A stretch of DNA of 62,423 bases from JBFGCT01 sp041581055 (GTDB lineage: Bacteria > Actinomycetota > Acidimicrobiia > Acidimicrobiales > Ilumatobacteraceae). The stretch lies in assembly GCA_041581055.1 (NCBI GenBank), contig JBFGCT010000002.1:1-62423 (forward strand), given 5' to 3'. The notes below the pieces were generated by a model, which made no database searches, was not told where the DNA came from, and was given only the letters and a program-made list of their open reading frames with translations. The position numbers and the translations under genes were made by a program. Below, piece after piece: positions 30,955 through 40,617 of this stretch. Numbering within the stretch: position 1 is the stretch's first letter; the number at the start of each line of letters is the position of its first letter.

Positions 30955-33549
30955 TCACCTCCTCCGCCGTCGCCGGAGCAGGCAGAGGATGAGCAGCAGG
31001 AGCAGGATCAGGATCAGGATCAGGAGCAGGAGGAGCAGCCACCGCGGGATGGTGACGTCACCGCCGTTGCCGGAGTCCTCACCGATCGGGACGCCCTGCA
31101 CGAGCACGGTCACGTCCGGCTTCGGGCCGTCCGTCCGGTAGCGGATGACCTGGGAGTAGAACCCGTTGCCGTAGTCGACGACCTCGCTCACCGCCTGCCC
31201 GCCGTTGACGGTGAAGTCGATCACATCGGCCCGCCCGACGCCGAGGTACTCGCCGGTCGCCGAGCGGGGGAGCACCCAGTACTCCGCAAAGGTGGCGACC
31301 TGACCGGAATCGATCACACGGTCGCCGGTGTCGCTCTGGCCGGAGTCGACGGTGAAGTCGATGTACTCCGACACCTGCCGGGATCGCTGGAACGCCGACC
31401 CGTCGGGGGCCGTGCCCCGCGCGGTGAAGCGGAACACGTGGCTGCCCTGGATGTCGGTGTTGTCGAACTCGCGCACGTAGACGCCGTCGTCGGCGACGGC
31501 GTCGCCGGTGGTGCCGTCGTCGAACAGCTGCAGCCCGGGGTCGAGGTCGCGGGTGAGCCCATCCCTGCCGCACTCCTCGAGGAGTCCCGCGACGAGCTGG
31601 TACGCGCCCGGGTCGGGGTCGGGGGCGTTCTGCCGGAATCCGCCCCGAAGGTCCCGGCCGGGGACGTCGATCCTCACCAGGTCGCGCAGCGTGTCGATGC
31701 TCGGGAGCTCGGGGGCCTGCGGCTCGCAGTTCGCCTGGTACAGCACGGAGAACGTGCCGAAGCCCTCGGTCGGGACCTCGGCGTCGACCCGGACGTCGGC
31801 GTTGAGCACCGGGCTCCCGCCCTGGTCGAGCTGGGCGGTGAGCCGGATCGTGCTGCTCATCCCGTGCGGTTCGTTGTCGACGCCGAACCGGGCATCGAGG
31901 TTGAGATCGACGAGCGCGATCTTGAGCGACGGGCTGTTCGGCGCGGTGAAGCTCGTCCAGTCGCCCGCCGCCGGGTCGTCGATCACCAGCCACGAATAGC
32001 CGAGCGACGTGTCCGAGTCTCCGGTCTGGACCGCCGCCGCCGGGTCGGTGACGGTCAGATCGCCGGCGTCGGCGTTGTTGCCCCAGAAGGCGAACAGCAT
32101 CAGCCGGCCCTCGTCGGCGTTCAACGTGAAGCTGTTGAACGCGCCGCCCGAGCTGTCGCCGATGAAGTTCCATCGGTAGTACGGCTCGATCGCGGTGATG
32201 AAGAACTCGGTCAGCTGCGCGGTGAGCTGTCCGCCAGTGAAGTTGGTGGTCCCGCTCGTGTTGTAGACGTTGATGTCGGTCCCGCCCTGGCCGTTGTAAC
32301 AGTCCTTGATCGCGTCGAGCGGGACGACGTTGACGGTCGCGTCGTCACCGACGGCGACCGTGTTGACCCGGACCAGGCTGTCGGTGCCGCAGCCGGACGA
32401 CGGGATGTAGTCGAACGGCGGGTTCGTCAGGTTGACCGTGGTGCTCGGCACGTTGTGCTTGCCGTCGGTGAGGAGCATGACGACCTTGGTCCGCAGCGGG
32501 TCGTCGCCGAGGTTGCCGGCGCCGCCGAACATGTCGAAGCTCTCGTTGACGCCGTCGATCATCGGTGTGCCACCGCCGGGGCTGGCCGGCAGGGCGTCGC
32601 TGACCAGTGTCCCGGGGACGGCCGGGATCGCCTGCAACGGCAACGCCGCCTGCGCGTTGCCGCCGATCGACGAGGAGAAGGTGGCCACACCGATGCGATC
32701 GGGGTCGAGCCCGGCGGCGGCGAACTCGGTGTCGATCTCCGGGTTCTTGAACTCGGAGAGGATGAGCGCGAGGTTGTCGCCCGCTTGGTTCACCGAGGTC
32801 CACTTGTCGCCGCCCATGCTGCCCGATTGGTCGATGACGAGGACGTAGTCGATCGGCGCCCGAGTCACGAGGTTGGCGTAGCTCATCGTGGTGTTCGGCA
32901 CCAGCCCGGCCGGCCACGCCGAGGTGCGTAGCGGATCGCTCTGATCGGTCACGCGGATCGCCGCCCCGACCACGTCGTTGAGGCCCGAGAGTGCGAGGTC
33001 GGTCGGGCTGATCTCCAGTTCGACAATCCACGTGCCGCCCGCCCCGGCGGCGTTGACACAGACCTGCCCGGCCGGGATCGCCGCGCCGGTGTTCGGGTTG
33101 CTGATGTCGCCCGACGCCGTGACCGCCGTCCCGTTGCGGGTGACCACGATGCCGCGGTCGTCCGCGCCGGGCGCTCCGTTGTCGTGGGGGAGGTCGAACA
33201 TCAGCGTCACCGAGTCCTGGACCTCGTTCGTGCTGTCGTCGAGCTCCAGGTACACGTACAGCCGCTCGTTGTCGGTCAGATCCGGCGGGTGGTAGACGAC
33301 GATCGAGCCGTCGCCGACGTCGGTGGGGTTCAGCTGGGTCATCAGGTCGAGCGAGAGCACGCCGTTCCCCGTCGGCCACTCGCCGTCCGCGCAGTCGATC
33401 GTGATGGCGGTGGAGGGCGCCAGCTCGGGCACGGCGAACGAACCGCCATCGTCGGCGGCCGCCGGTCGTGCCGGCGCGAGGATCACCGACGACGCGCCGA
33501 GGAGCAGCGCCATGAAGGTCGACGTACGGCGCGGGATGCTGCTGGTCAT
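30955..33549 (-). CDS. Secreted VWA-domain protein with C-terminal membrane anchor
   Basis: An 864-residue exported protein. Signal peptide residues 1-33 (ends ARPAAADDGG). A cell-surface beta domain comes next, then a von Willebrand A domain with the MIDAS motif DQSGSMGG and KVVMLLTDGKHN. Further beta domains follow, and finally a Leu/Ile-only transmembrane helix closed by six Arg. A sorting-type topology with adhesion outside the cell is likely. ATG 33549 is preferred since it begins the signal peptide and has AAAGG upstream. It lies inside the eCIS operon, unusual for a membrane-anchored adhesin; perhaps it docks particles at the envelope. Confidence 0.78.
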   Translation of the reverse strand: MTSSIPRRTSTFMALLLGASSVILAPARPAAADDGGSFAVPELAPSTAITIDCADGEWPTGNGVLSLDLMTQLNPTDVGDGSIVVYHPPDLTDNERLYVYLELDDSTNEVQDSVTLMFDLPHDNGAPGADDRGIVVTRNGTAVTASGDISNPNTGAAIPAGQVCVNAAGAGGTWIVELEISPTDLALSGLNDVVGAAIRVTDQSDPLRTSAWPAGLVPNTTMSYANLVTRAPIDYVLVIDQSGSMGGDKWTSVNQAGDNLALILSEFKNPEIDTEFAAAGLDPDRIGVATFSSSIGGNAQAALPLQAIPAVPGTLVSDALPASPGGGTPMIDGVNESFDMFGGAGNLGDDPLRTKVVMLLTDGKHNVPSTTVNLTNPPFDYIPSSGCGTDSLVRVNTVAVGDDATVNVVPLDAIKDCYNGQGGTDINVYNTSGTTNFTGGQLTAQLTEFFITAIEPYYRWNFIGDSSGGAFNSFTLNADEGRLMLFAFWGNNADAGDLTVTDPAAAVQTGDSDTSLGYSWLVIDDPAAGDWTSFTAPNSPSLKIALVDLNLDARFGVDNEPHGMSSTIRLTAQLDQGGSPVLNADVRVDAEVPTEGFGTFSVLYQANCEPQAPELPSIDTLRDLVRIDVPGRDLRGGFRQNAPDPDPGAYQLVAGLLEECGRDGLTRDLDPGLQLFDDGTTGDAVADDGVYVREFDNTDIQGSHVFRFTARGTAPDGSAFQRSRQVSEYIDFTVDSGQSDTGDRVIDSGQVATFAEYWVLPRSATGEYLGVGRADVIDFTVNGGQAVSEVVDYGNGFYSQVIRYRTDGPKPDVTVLVQGVPIGEDSGNGGDVTIPRWLLLLLLILILILLLLLILCLLRRRRRR

Positions 33550-33562
33550 GAGAGGGAGCCTT

Positions 33563-35485
33563 TCAGACGGTGATGAACGGGACGGCCACGGTTTCGCGGT
33601 CGGCGACGGGGACGTCGACGTCGTCGATCCGGTTGAGCGTGAGCGTGAACGTGCCGGTGACGCCGGCCCCGACATCCGGACCGGACACGGTGATGCTGCG
33701 ATCGACGCTCGAATCGGCGGTCACCAGGGTCGAGACGACCTCCTCGGAACCGGCGACCGGGTCCCACCCGGTCTCGTCGGCCGTGTCGAGGGCGAGGAAG
33801 CCGGAGACCCGGTAGGTGTGGTCGGCGGGCGTGCGGTTGTTCAACGAGTAGTCGATTCTGAGCACGCTCAGCGGGAGCGCCGCGGACAGCAGCTCGAGCC
33901 GGCCGTCGAAGTTGAAGCGCGGGCCCGCGTACTGCAGGATCGCCGCGACGGTCGGCGTCTGGCCGATCTCCAGCGCCAGCGCGTTGACCGGGCTCTCGAT
34001 CGTGACGTTCCGCCGGGCGCGGGCGGTGGCGGTGAAATCGCACTGCAGGTTGCCGGGGTTGGTCGTCACGGTGAAGACCAGCTCGCCGCTGCCACCGTTG
34101 TTGTCGAGGGTGATCTCGTCGGCGGTCCGGTCGACGAGCCAGAGGTTCGACGACAGCTCGATCGAGATGTCGAACGTCTCGCTCGCCTGGTTCGACGTGG
34201 TCACCTGGCTGGTCACCCCGACCGTGATGTCGTACGTGCTGCCCCCGACCAGGTCCTCGACCGGCTGCACGTCGAGGTAGTCGACCTGCACGGTTCCCTC
34301 CGGCAGGCTGTCGCCCGCCGAGCCGAGCCACGCGGTCAGCACCTGCTGGCCGGCGAACGCGCCGACGACATCTGCCGCGTCGAGCGGATCTTGGATGCCG
34401 ACCGTGGCGACGGCGCCGTCGAGCAGCTCCCGGTAGCGGGCGACGAAGGCGGCCGCGGCCGGCGATCCCGGGCCACTCGGGGAGTCGTCGCCGTTCGCCT
34501 CGAGCACGTCGACGAAGTCGTGCTGCGCGTCGTACAGCTCGCGCAGCACGGCGAGGGCGTCGGCCTCGGCCAGGCTGTGGGTCATCGCCTGCAGCGCGCC
34601 GGTCGAGCACACCTGCACCAGGTGCTGGAGGGCGAAGTACACCACGCTGCGCTCGTGGTCGGCAACCCCGTCGACGAACAGCAGGTGGTTGGCCTGCCGG
34701 TCGAGCAGCGCGACGCGGAGGTTGTCGAAGAGCTGCGCCAGCGTCGCGCTGTTGACCAGGTCGGGGCCGCGCTGGACGTTGACCGGGATCTTGAGGTTCT
34801 CGGCCACGTTCAGGTCGGTGCGGCGCAGGTCGAAGATGCGCGTCGCGAGGATCCTCGGCTGGTTCTCGACCCGCTGCAACCGGGCGAGCGCGAGGTACGT
34901 GTGGCCGGCCTGCGTGGGAACCGCGGCGAGGTCGGCGGCGCCCTCCTCGACCCGCACGACCCACTGCCGCTCGACCCGCCGGGCGGTCTCGACGCCGACG
35001 GTCGGGTTGGTCAGGCGGAAGTCGGGGAGCGGCGCCTCGGTCGACGCGACCTCGGACTCGAACACGTCGAGGTACACGAGATCGTCGCGCGTGCCCGTCG
35101 CGGGCGGGGCGAGCGGCCCCGGCGCCGGCGTGAACACGCCGGCGGGCTGGCCGGAGTACGTGAGCTGGCCGTCGCGGTTGATCACCAGCTTGCCGCCGAC
35201 CAGCGCCAGGCCGGCGCCGATCGAGAAGTCGTTGTCGGCGGTGACCGGCCCGATCGCGAATCCGTTGTTGTTCGTCGGGATGCCGTCGCCGAAGAAGTTG
35301 AGCAGCGTCGCCTCGAGGTCGAACCGCCGGATGTCCTCGAGCTCGTTCCAGTCGGCGTCGAGCAGCGGAACGCCCTGCTGGAGGCGCACCCCGACGTAGT
35401 GGCGGGCGTCGGCCACCGGGTCGCCGGTCAGTTCGGCGTGGAGCGCGTTGGTCAGACGGAACGTGTCGCGCGAGTAATCGCCCAT
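33563..35485 (-). CDS. DUF6519-type tail fibre/baseplate protein
   Basis: A 640-residue protein. The N-terminal 60 residues (SRDTFR..HYVGVRLQQGVPLLDADWNELEDIRR) carry the signature seen in DUF6519 proteins of phage-tail-like particles. A capsule-like middle (GDGIPTNNNGFAIGP, DLVYLDVFESEV) precedes beta-rich modules at the C-terminus (TVTTNPGNLQCDFTATA; GTFTLTLNRIDD). It is expected to be a fibre or adaptor at the baseplate. GGAGAGGCTC precedes ATG 35485. Confidence 0.72.
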   Translation of the reverse strand: MGDYSRDTFRLTNALHAELTGDPVADARHYVGVRLQQGVPLLDADWNELEDIRRFDLEATLLNFFGDGIPTNNNGFAIGPVTADNDFSIGAGLALVGGKLVINRDGQLTYSGQPAGVFTPAPGPLAPPATGTRDDLVYLDVFESEVASTEAPLPDFRLTNPTVGVETARRVERQWVVRVEEGAADLAAVPTQAGHTYLALARLQRVENQPRILATRIFDLRRTDLNVAENLKIPVNVQRGPDLVNSATLAQLFDNLRVALLDRQANHLLFVDGVADHERSVVYFALQHLVQVCSTGALQAMTHSLAEADALAVLRELYDAQHDFVDVLEANGDDSPSGPGSPAAAAFVARYRELLDGAVATVGIQDPLDAADVVGAFAGQQVLTAWLGSAGDSLPEGTVQVDYLDVQPVEDLVGGSTYDITVGVTSQVTTSNQASETFDISIELSSNLWLVDRTADEITLDNNGGSGELVFTVTTNPGNLQCDFTATARARRNVTIESPVNALALEIGQTPTVAAILQYAGPRFNFDGRLELLSAALPLSVLRIDYSLNNRTPADHTYRVSGFLALDTADETGWDPVAGSEEVVSTLVTADSSVDRSITVSGPDVGAGVTGTFTLTLNRIDDVDVPVADRETVAVPFITV

Positions 35486-35519
35486 GAGCCTCTCCTGTTC
35501 GTCGAGGTGGCGTCGGACA

Positions 35520-36041
35520 TCAGAAGACCAACCTCACCGTGCGGGTCAATGTGTCGTCCGGGCCCTTGTGGATCACCGGGTGCCGGACGTAGTTGATCAT
35601 CCGTTGCTCGCCGCCGAACCGCCCGAAGAGGGCGAACTCGCGCAACGGGTAGGTGTCCTCGCCGGGCGGGACGACCGGGCGCCCGGGAGGGAACGTGAAC
35701 TCGATCCGGATCGCCGGCTCGGGGCCGGCGACGACGGCGCCTGACTCGTCGATGAAGTCGATCGCGAGGTCGCCGAACCTGACGACGTGGGGGGACGGGT
35801 CGACGAGTTGGGTGTCGTTGCGGGTCGGCGCGGGGATGCCCGCCGAGTCCCAGGCCGGCGAGCCGCGCCCGACGACCAGGCGGGTGATGCCGCGGGAGTT
35901 CGACTGCCGGCTGACGAACGCGGCGAGGAGCACCCGGCCGGTGTCGACCACGAGGTTCGAGCGCCATCCTCGATCGTCGACGAGCCCGGCGGGGCCGGTC
36001 AGGAGATCGTGGTAGCGGCCCTGCGGTGATGTCGTGCTCAT
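35520..36041 (-). CDS. Small fibre/collar-like eCIS protein
   Basis: A 173-residue all-beta protein (GWRSNLVVDTGRVLLAAFV, GITRLVVGRGSPAWDSAG, YPLREFALFGRFGGEQRMINYVRHPVIHKG). The core motif REFALFG-G resembles the RECGLFGG of the protein at 30340-30945, so the two appear to be related fibre components. ATG 36041 follows GAGGGGATC and lies just after the stop of the upstream gene. Specific function not known. Confidence 0.68.
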   Translation of the reverse strand: MSTTSPQGRYHDLLTGPAGLVDDRGWRSNLVVDTGRVLLAAFVSRQSNSRGITRLVVGRGSPAWDSAGIPAPTRNDTQLVDPSPHVVRFGDLAIDFIDESGAVVAGPEPAIRIEFTFPPGRPVVPPGEDTYPLREFALFGRFGGEQRMINYVRHPVIHKGPDDTLTRTVRLVF

Positions 36042-36052
36042 CGTCGATCCCC

Positions 36053-38329
36053 TCACGGTTCCAACAGATCTGAGAAGTCGCCGTCGTCGACCAGCGTGTC
36101 GCCGACCACCGCGACGACCTGCTCGGTCGCCGACTCGCCGACCGCCGGCGGGATGTCGCCCCCGACGGCGCCGTAGCCGTAGAAGTGGTCGATGTGGACG
36201 GTCGGCCCGCCGCTGACGAACACGGTTCGGTCGGTCAGCGGGACGAACTCGGGCAGCACCCGCCGCAGCCGGGCGCGGGCCGCCGACTGGGCGGCCTGGT
36301 CCAGCGTGTCCGGCTCGAGGTACAGCCCCAGCGTGTCGCGGCCGTACCAGTCGTCGTCGGTCCGGCCGCCGGCGGGCCCGGTGTCGTAGGTGTACGTGCC
36401 GAAGTCGTCGAACCTGGTGCGCAGCGCGGACTTGGCGCCGTTCCCGGTCAGCACCGTCGTCGCCCCCGAGTACCGGCGGTCGACCGTCTCGGTGCCGCGG
36501 TAGACCTCACTGTGGTACTCGACGCTGCGGTTCGAGCGGAACGCGATCGCCGTGCCCCCGTCGAGGTCGAGGACGACCGGGCTCCGATCGGAGAACGGCG
36601 CGCCGGTCACGGGCAGTGCCGGGCTCCACCCGCCCGTGGCGGCGTCGAGGCGCGATCGCCAGACCGACCAACTCCCGTCACGCGTAGCGCTCCACACGAC
36701 CTGCAGGCTTCCTTCGCCGTCGACGACCGCCGCCGGTTCGCGATCGTGGTCCAGGGGATCTCCGGGCGGCAGCTGGAACAGGCCGGTCCAGTCGCCGACG
36801 TCGGCCGGGTCGAGACCGTTCTTGAATCGGGCGGTCACCCGCCACCGGCTCTGGCCCGGATCGCCGGGAACCGGATCATGGCGCGCCCAAAGCAGGCCGA
36901 CGCTGCGGAACGGCCCGGGCGGGTCGGTCGGCTGCGGGGGGCGGGCGACGACGAACACGTCGGCTTCGACCCGCATGTCGGGGCCGTCGGGCACGTCGAC
37001 CGCGCCCGCCGGTGTCGGCGCCCACGGGTCTGTCGTGAAGCGATGGTGGCGCAGGACCCACCCGTCGCCGACCAGCTCCAGCCAGAACAACCAGAGGGCG
37101 CCGTCACCGTCGACGACCGCCGCGGGCGCCCGGCGATCGGCCACGTCGGCGGCGCCGTCGCGAAACGTCTCGATCGCCGTCCAGCCGGCCGCGGCCTCTC
37201 GGCGGAAGTCGATCCGCCACCGCCCGGTCGCCGCGTCGAAGGCCGACCAGAACAACCACGCGGTCGCGCCTTGGACCGCGACCACCGGGTCGGTCTCGGT
37301 CGTCTCCGCCCGCCGCACCACCGGTTCGGAGCCCTGCCAGTCGGACCCGGCGCCGCCGGTTCGTACCTTCTGCCAGATCTCCCACCGACCGTTTTTCCGG
37401 GTGTGGTACACGAGGCGATCCGCGCCGGCGACCGACGCGACGGCGGGTCGGCCGGCGAACGCGTGGTCGAGCGAGAGCCGGGCGACCTCGAAGCCGGCGC
37501 CCTGGTCGGTCGCCAGCCACAGGTTGAGCCGTTCGGGCCGGTTCGACGCGGCGACGTTGTCGACGAACTCCTTGCTGCGCGTCTCCCATCCCGAGATCCG
37601 CCGGACGGTCGCCTCGACCGTCGCCACGTTCTCGACGGCGTGGTAGATCGCCGGTGCGTCGCGGATCTCCCTGCGCTGCCGGTCGTGGCCGATGTGGAAA
37701 TCTGGCCGCCAGCCGATCCACTCGGCGAGCAGGGGGAGCAGGCGACCGTCGAGTCGCTGCGGATCGTGGAGATCGCGGAGCGAGCGGACCGCGCTGTACT
37801 GCTGGTCGAACAGCCCGCCGATCAGCTCGAGGAAGCGCGAGAGCTGCCCCCGCTCGCGGTCCTCCGGCGACATCGCGGCGACGATCGCGGGGTCGAGCAC
37901 GCGGGCGGGGATGACCGTGTCGTACCGGTGGTAGATCCCGGGGAGGAGCTCGCGCATCAGGGCGGCGAAGCGATAGGGGCCGGTCGCCATCGCGGAGATC
38001 CGCTGGACGGGATCGAGCTCGTAGCTCGGCGGTGAGCCCGCGTACGGGAACAGGCGGTAGTAGTACACGGCCTCGGCGCGCAGCCCGGTGTCGGCGACAC
38101 CGTAGACGTCGCCGCGGCGGATGATCGGCGCCGGGGCGCCGACGACCGGATCCGAGTCGGCGATGACCACCCCGTCGGACGCCAGCCCCGGGATCGGCGT
38201 GGTCGGGTACGCGCCGGCCCGGCGCACGATCCGCATCCCGGGCAGCGTCGCCTCGTCCGGGTTCGTCCAGCTGAGGTCGACGCGGTTGCCCTCGGGCCGG
38301 GCGCTCGCGACCAGCTCGGCGACCGCCAT
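36053..38329 (-). CDS. GpI-like tail protein with FN3 and beta-propeller domains
   Basis: A 758-residue baseplate-peripheral protein. An N-terminal FN3-like domain (VDLSWTNPDEATLPGMRIVRRAG) precedes a tail-protein-I-type region (LLPGIYHRYD, LSRFLELIGGLFDQQYSAV, LPLLAEWIGWRPD), as in Afp12/GpI. The C-terminal 400 residues repeat strands with WxxW and DG-L-LFW signatures (ATAWLFWSAFDAATGRWRIDF, GALWLFWLELVGDGW, GSLQVVWSATRDGSW), suggesting a beta-propeller that could bind a receptor. Its start overlaps the GpJ stop by one base. Confidence 0.75.
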   Translation of the reverse strand: MAVAELVASARPEGNRVDLSWTNPDEATLPGMRIVRRAGAYPTTPIPGLASDGVVIADSDPVVGAPAPIIRRGDVYGVADTGLRAEAVYYYRLFPYAGSPPSYELDPVQRISAMATGPYRFAALMRELLPGIYHRYDTVIPARVLDPAIVAAMSPEDRERGQLSRFLELIGGLFDQQYSAVRSLRDLHDPQRLDGRLLPLLAEWIGWRPDFHIGHDRQRREIRDAPAIYHAVENVATVEATVRRISGWETRSKEFVDNVAASNRPERLNLWLATDQGAGFEVARLSLDHAFAGRPAVASVAGADRLVYHTRKNGRWEIWQKVRTGGAGSDWQGSEPVVRRAETTETDPVVAVQGATAWLFWSAFDAATGRWRIDFRREAAAGWTAIETFRDGAADVADRRAPAAVVDGDGALWLFWLELVGDGWVLRHHRFTTDPWAPTPAGAVDVPDGPDMRVEADVFVVARPPQPTDPPGPFRSVGLLWARHDPVPGDPGQSRWRVTARFKNGLDPADVGDWTGLFQLPPGDPLDHDREPAAVVDGEGSLQVVWSATRDGSWSVWRSRLDAATGGWSPALPVTGAPFSDRSPVVLDLDGGTAIAFRSNRSVEYHSEVYRGTETVDRRYSGATTVLTGNGAKSALRTRFDDFGTYTYDTGPAGGRTDDDWYGRDTLGLYLEPDTLDQAAQSAARARLRRVLPEFVPLTDRTVFVSGGPTVHIDHFYGYGAVGGDIPPAVGESATEQVVAVVGDTLVDDGDFSDLLEP

Positions 38330-39903
38330 CAGAAGCCACCTTCTGTCGAGACCGCCACGCCGCCTGCGTAGTCGGCGGCGGTGGCGCCATCGGGATGAAG
38401 GTCGAAGTCGTCGCCCTCGGGAACCCGTGCGAGCTGATTGGGGCCCATGACGAGCTTGCCCTCCGGGTGGATCGCGTCCGTCTCACCGGGTCGCCGGAAC
38501 TCGGCGATGTTGACGCCGGCGACACCGTCGATCGCCTCGATCCGCTCGTAGAACTTGCTGAGGAAGATCTGGTCGGCGAAGTCGACGTTGTCGAACGCGA
38601 GGATGTCGCGGACCGCCGAGCGGACCTGCGCGGCGATCTCGTCGTTGGAGAAATACGCCTCGACGGTCACGTCGCACGTGACGAACACCGGGACGTACTC
38701 GACGTTCTCCACCTCGATCCGGGTGCTCAGCGGCCGTCGGTCCTCGAAGTAGCCGATCAGGCCGGCGGTCAGCACGTCGCTGACGAACCCGCCACCCGCC
38801 GGTGCGACGTAGAGCGTCACCACGTTCCAGCTCGTGGCGACGGCGCGCACCTTGCCGACGCCGGCGTAGCCGAGAGCCAGCGCCTCGTAGTCGGCGCCGG
38901 TGACCGCACGGCGCAGCGAGCGGAAGACGCTCGGGGCCTGCTCGACCGCTTGCTCGATCGTCTCGCGGGCGGCGCCGTTGGTCGCCGGCTCGGGGTTGGT
39001 CAGCGAGACGCCGAGCGCGGTGAGGGCCGGAGCGGCGGCGATCGTCTGGATGCGGTCGCGGGGCACGTTGCCCTGCGGGCCGCCGCCGACGCGGTACGTC
39101 GCCCGGATCTCCGCGCCGGCGGCCGGGACAGCGGCGCCGAACACGATCTCGGCCCGATCCTCGTGGTCGATCTCGACGACGTAGTCGAGTTCGTTCACCC
39201 CGCTGAACGCCAGCGTGTCCTGCCGGGTCCAGCCGGTCGGGATCGCCGCGATCTCGCTGATCACCTCGATGTCGGGCGTGATCGGGTCGCCCGCGCCGGG
39301 CGGCCGCAGGATCAGTCGGGGATGGGCGAGCGCGAACCGCTGGTTCGGGCTGCCGTCGGAGGCGCCGAGGATCTCGTCGGTGATCAGCCGGCCCTCCTCG
39401 ACCGGGATCGCAACCGTCGCGACCTGATTCCCGTCGCCGTCGGGAACCCAGTCGGCCGGGGTGATGACCAGTGGATCGCTGCGGTTGTACTCGAAGCGCA
39501 CGCTGGGGGTCTGCTCGGTGCTGGCGGTGGCGAACGCGTCGCCCCGGCCGACCTCGACCGGTCCGGCGGGGACCACCGGGGCGGTCACGGTGAGCGCCGC
39601 GGCGGCCGGCGCCGCGGTCGAGAGCTCGTAGCCGATCAGCCGGAGGTGGTGGATGATGCTGCGACGCGACTGGGCGGTCCCGAGGAAGCTCTCGTTCGCC
39701 GCGGCGTCGGTGTAGTAGCCGACCACGTCGCCGAGATGGGCCACGAGCTCGAGGATCACGCGCCCGAAGTCGCCCTCGGAGGTGTCGGTCCACTCAGGGA
39801 GCTTCTCCGGGACGAGCGCGAGGAGTTGGTCGAGCAGCGTCTGGGAATCGCGGGCCTGGTAGTCGAACGGCCGCGGGAGTTGGGCGATCACCCGGTCGAC
39901 CAT
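38329..39903 (-). CDS. Baseplate J-like protein
   Basis: A 524-residue GpJ-type baseplate wedge protein (Afp11-like). Typical parts are DTSEGDFGRVILELVAHLGDVVGYYTDAAANESFLGTA near the N-terminus, GVNELDYVVEIDHEDRAEIVFG and RATYRVGGGPQGNVPRDRI in the centre, and the segment VTGADYEALALGYAGVGKVRAV. It should form wedges with gp25 and GpI around the hub. GAGGAGGG precedes ATG 39903. The start overlaps the gp25 stop by 16 bases. Confidence 0.85.
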   Translation of the reverse strand: MVDRVIAQLPRPFDYQARDSQTLLDQLLALVPEKLPEWTDTSEGDFGRVILELVAHLGDVVGYYTDAAANESFLGTAQSRRSIIHHLRLIGYELSTAAPAAAALTVTAPVVPAGPVEVGRGDAFATASTEQTPSVRFEYNRSDPLVITPADWVPDGDGNQVATVAIPVEEGRLITDEILGASDGSPNQRFALAHPRLILRPPGAGDPITPDIEVISEIAAIPTGWTRQDTLAFSGVNELDYVVEIDHEDRAEIVFGAAVPAAGAEIRATYRVGGGPQGNVPRDRIQTIAAAPALTALGVSLTNPEPATNGAARETIEQAVEQAPSVFRSLRRAVTGADYEALALGYAGVGKVRAVATSWNVVTLYVAPAGGGFVSDVLTAGLIGYFEDRRPLSTRIEVENVEYVPVFVTCDVTVEAYFSNDEIAAQVRSAVRDILAFDNVDFADQIFLSKFYERIEAIDGVAGVNIAEFRRPGETDAIHPEGKLVMGPNQLARVPEGDDFDLHPDGATAADYAGGVAVSTEGGF

Positions 39904-40271
39904 GCTGAACCCTCCTCGAACTTGACGCGCACGGCTTCGGTGCTGAGATCGGTGCGCTTGGTGTAGGCCGCCTCGACGGTGATCGTCCCGTCGTCGCTCG
40001 TCACCTCGACGCCGTTGACGATGATCTCGCCGCCGAGCCACTTGCCGAGCGCCTCGGAGATGCTGAAGGCGGTCGCCGCCTCGAGCAGTTCGTCGTTCGG
40101 CTCGAAGACGAGACGGAACAGACCGCACCCGAAGTCGGGGACCTCGACGCGCTCGCCGGGCGCGGTGAACAGGATCTGCACGATCTTGCCGCGCAGCGCG
40201 TCGTCCCCGCCGGACACCGCGATGCGGCCGCCGCCGGACACGCCGAACGGGAAGCCCATCGACGTGCTCAC
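39888..40271 (-). CDS. gp25-like baseplate protein
   Basis: A 127-residue gp25/GpW-type baseplate component. Signature: GFPFGVSGGGRIAVSGG at the start, then ALRGKIVQILFTAPGERVEVPDFGCGLFRLVFEPN, which matches the gp25 core. Its beta hairpin usually nucleates sheath polymerisation. The GTG 40271 start overlaps the previous stop as GTGA. Confidence 0.85.
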   Translation of the reverse strand: MSTSMGFPFGVSGGGRIAVSGGDDALRGKIVQILFTAPGERVEVPDFGCGLFRLVFEPNDELLEAATAFSISEALGKWLGGEIIVNGVEVTSDDGTITVEAAYTKRTDLSTEAVRVKFEEGSAWSTG

Positions 40272-40615
40272 CGGACCCTCCCGGAGCCGACCTGGTCGAA
40301 CACGCCGCTCAGATCGCCGTCGGCGATGTCGAGCGCGTGGGTGTGGCCGGAGGTCGGCTCGGCGCCGGCCGACGTCCCGGCCGACGTGACGACGACGTCG
40401 CCGCCGGTCTGCACGCCGATCACCTCCAGGTGTTCGGTGAGGTGCGTGATCACGCCGTCGGCGATCGCATGGGAGAGCTGGCGCCACGCCGCCCGGGCAT
40501 CGGCGAGGGCGTCGGGCTCGGCGGCCAGCGGCGGGGACAGGTAGCCGTCGATCCGGTTGTAGATCTCCATGGTCAGACCGCTGACCGCGGCGACGGTTCC
40601 GACGTCCATGGCCAT
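40268..40615 (-). CDS. Small baseplate-region protein, unrecognised
   Basis: A 115-residue protein with a helical N-terminal part (NRIDGYLSPPLAAEPDALADARAAWRQLSHAIADGVITHLTEHL) and a Gly/Thr-rich end that includes SGHTHALD. The position between the spike and gp25 is where PAAR or tip proteins often lie, but the PAAR motif is not visible. GGAG precedes ATG 40615. Confidence 0.65.
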   Translation of the reverse strand: MAMDVGTVAAVSGLTMEIYNRIDGYLSPPLAAEPDALADARAAWRQLSHAIADGVITHLTEHLEVIGVQTGGDVVVTSAGTSAGAEPTSGHTHALDIADGDLSGVFDQVGSGRVR

Positions 40616-40617
40616 GG

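Noticed and set aside
31000..31040. GGATCA/GATCAG short repeats as a possible regulatory array
   Set aside because: They code for the Leu/Ile-rich transmembrane helix of the VWA protein and need no other explanation.
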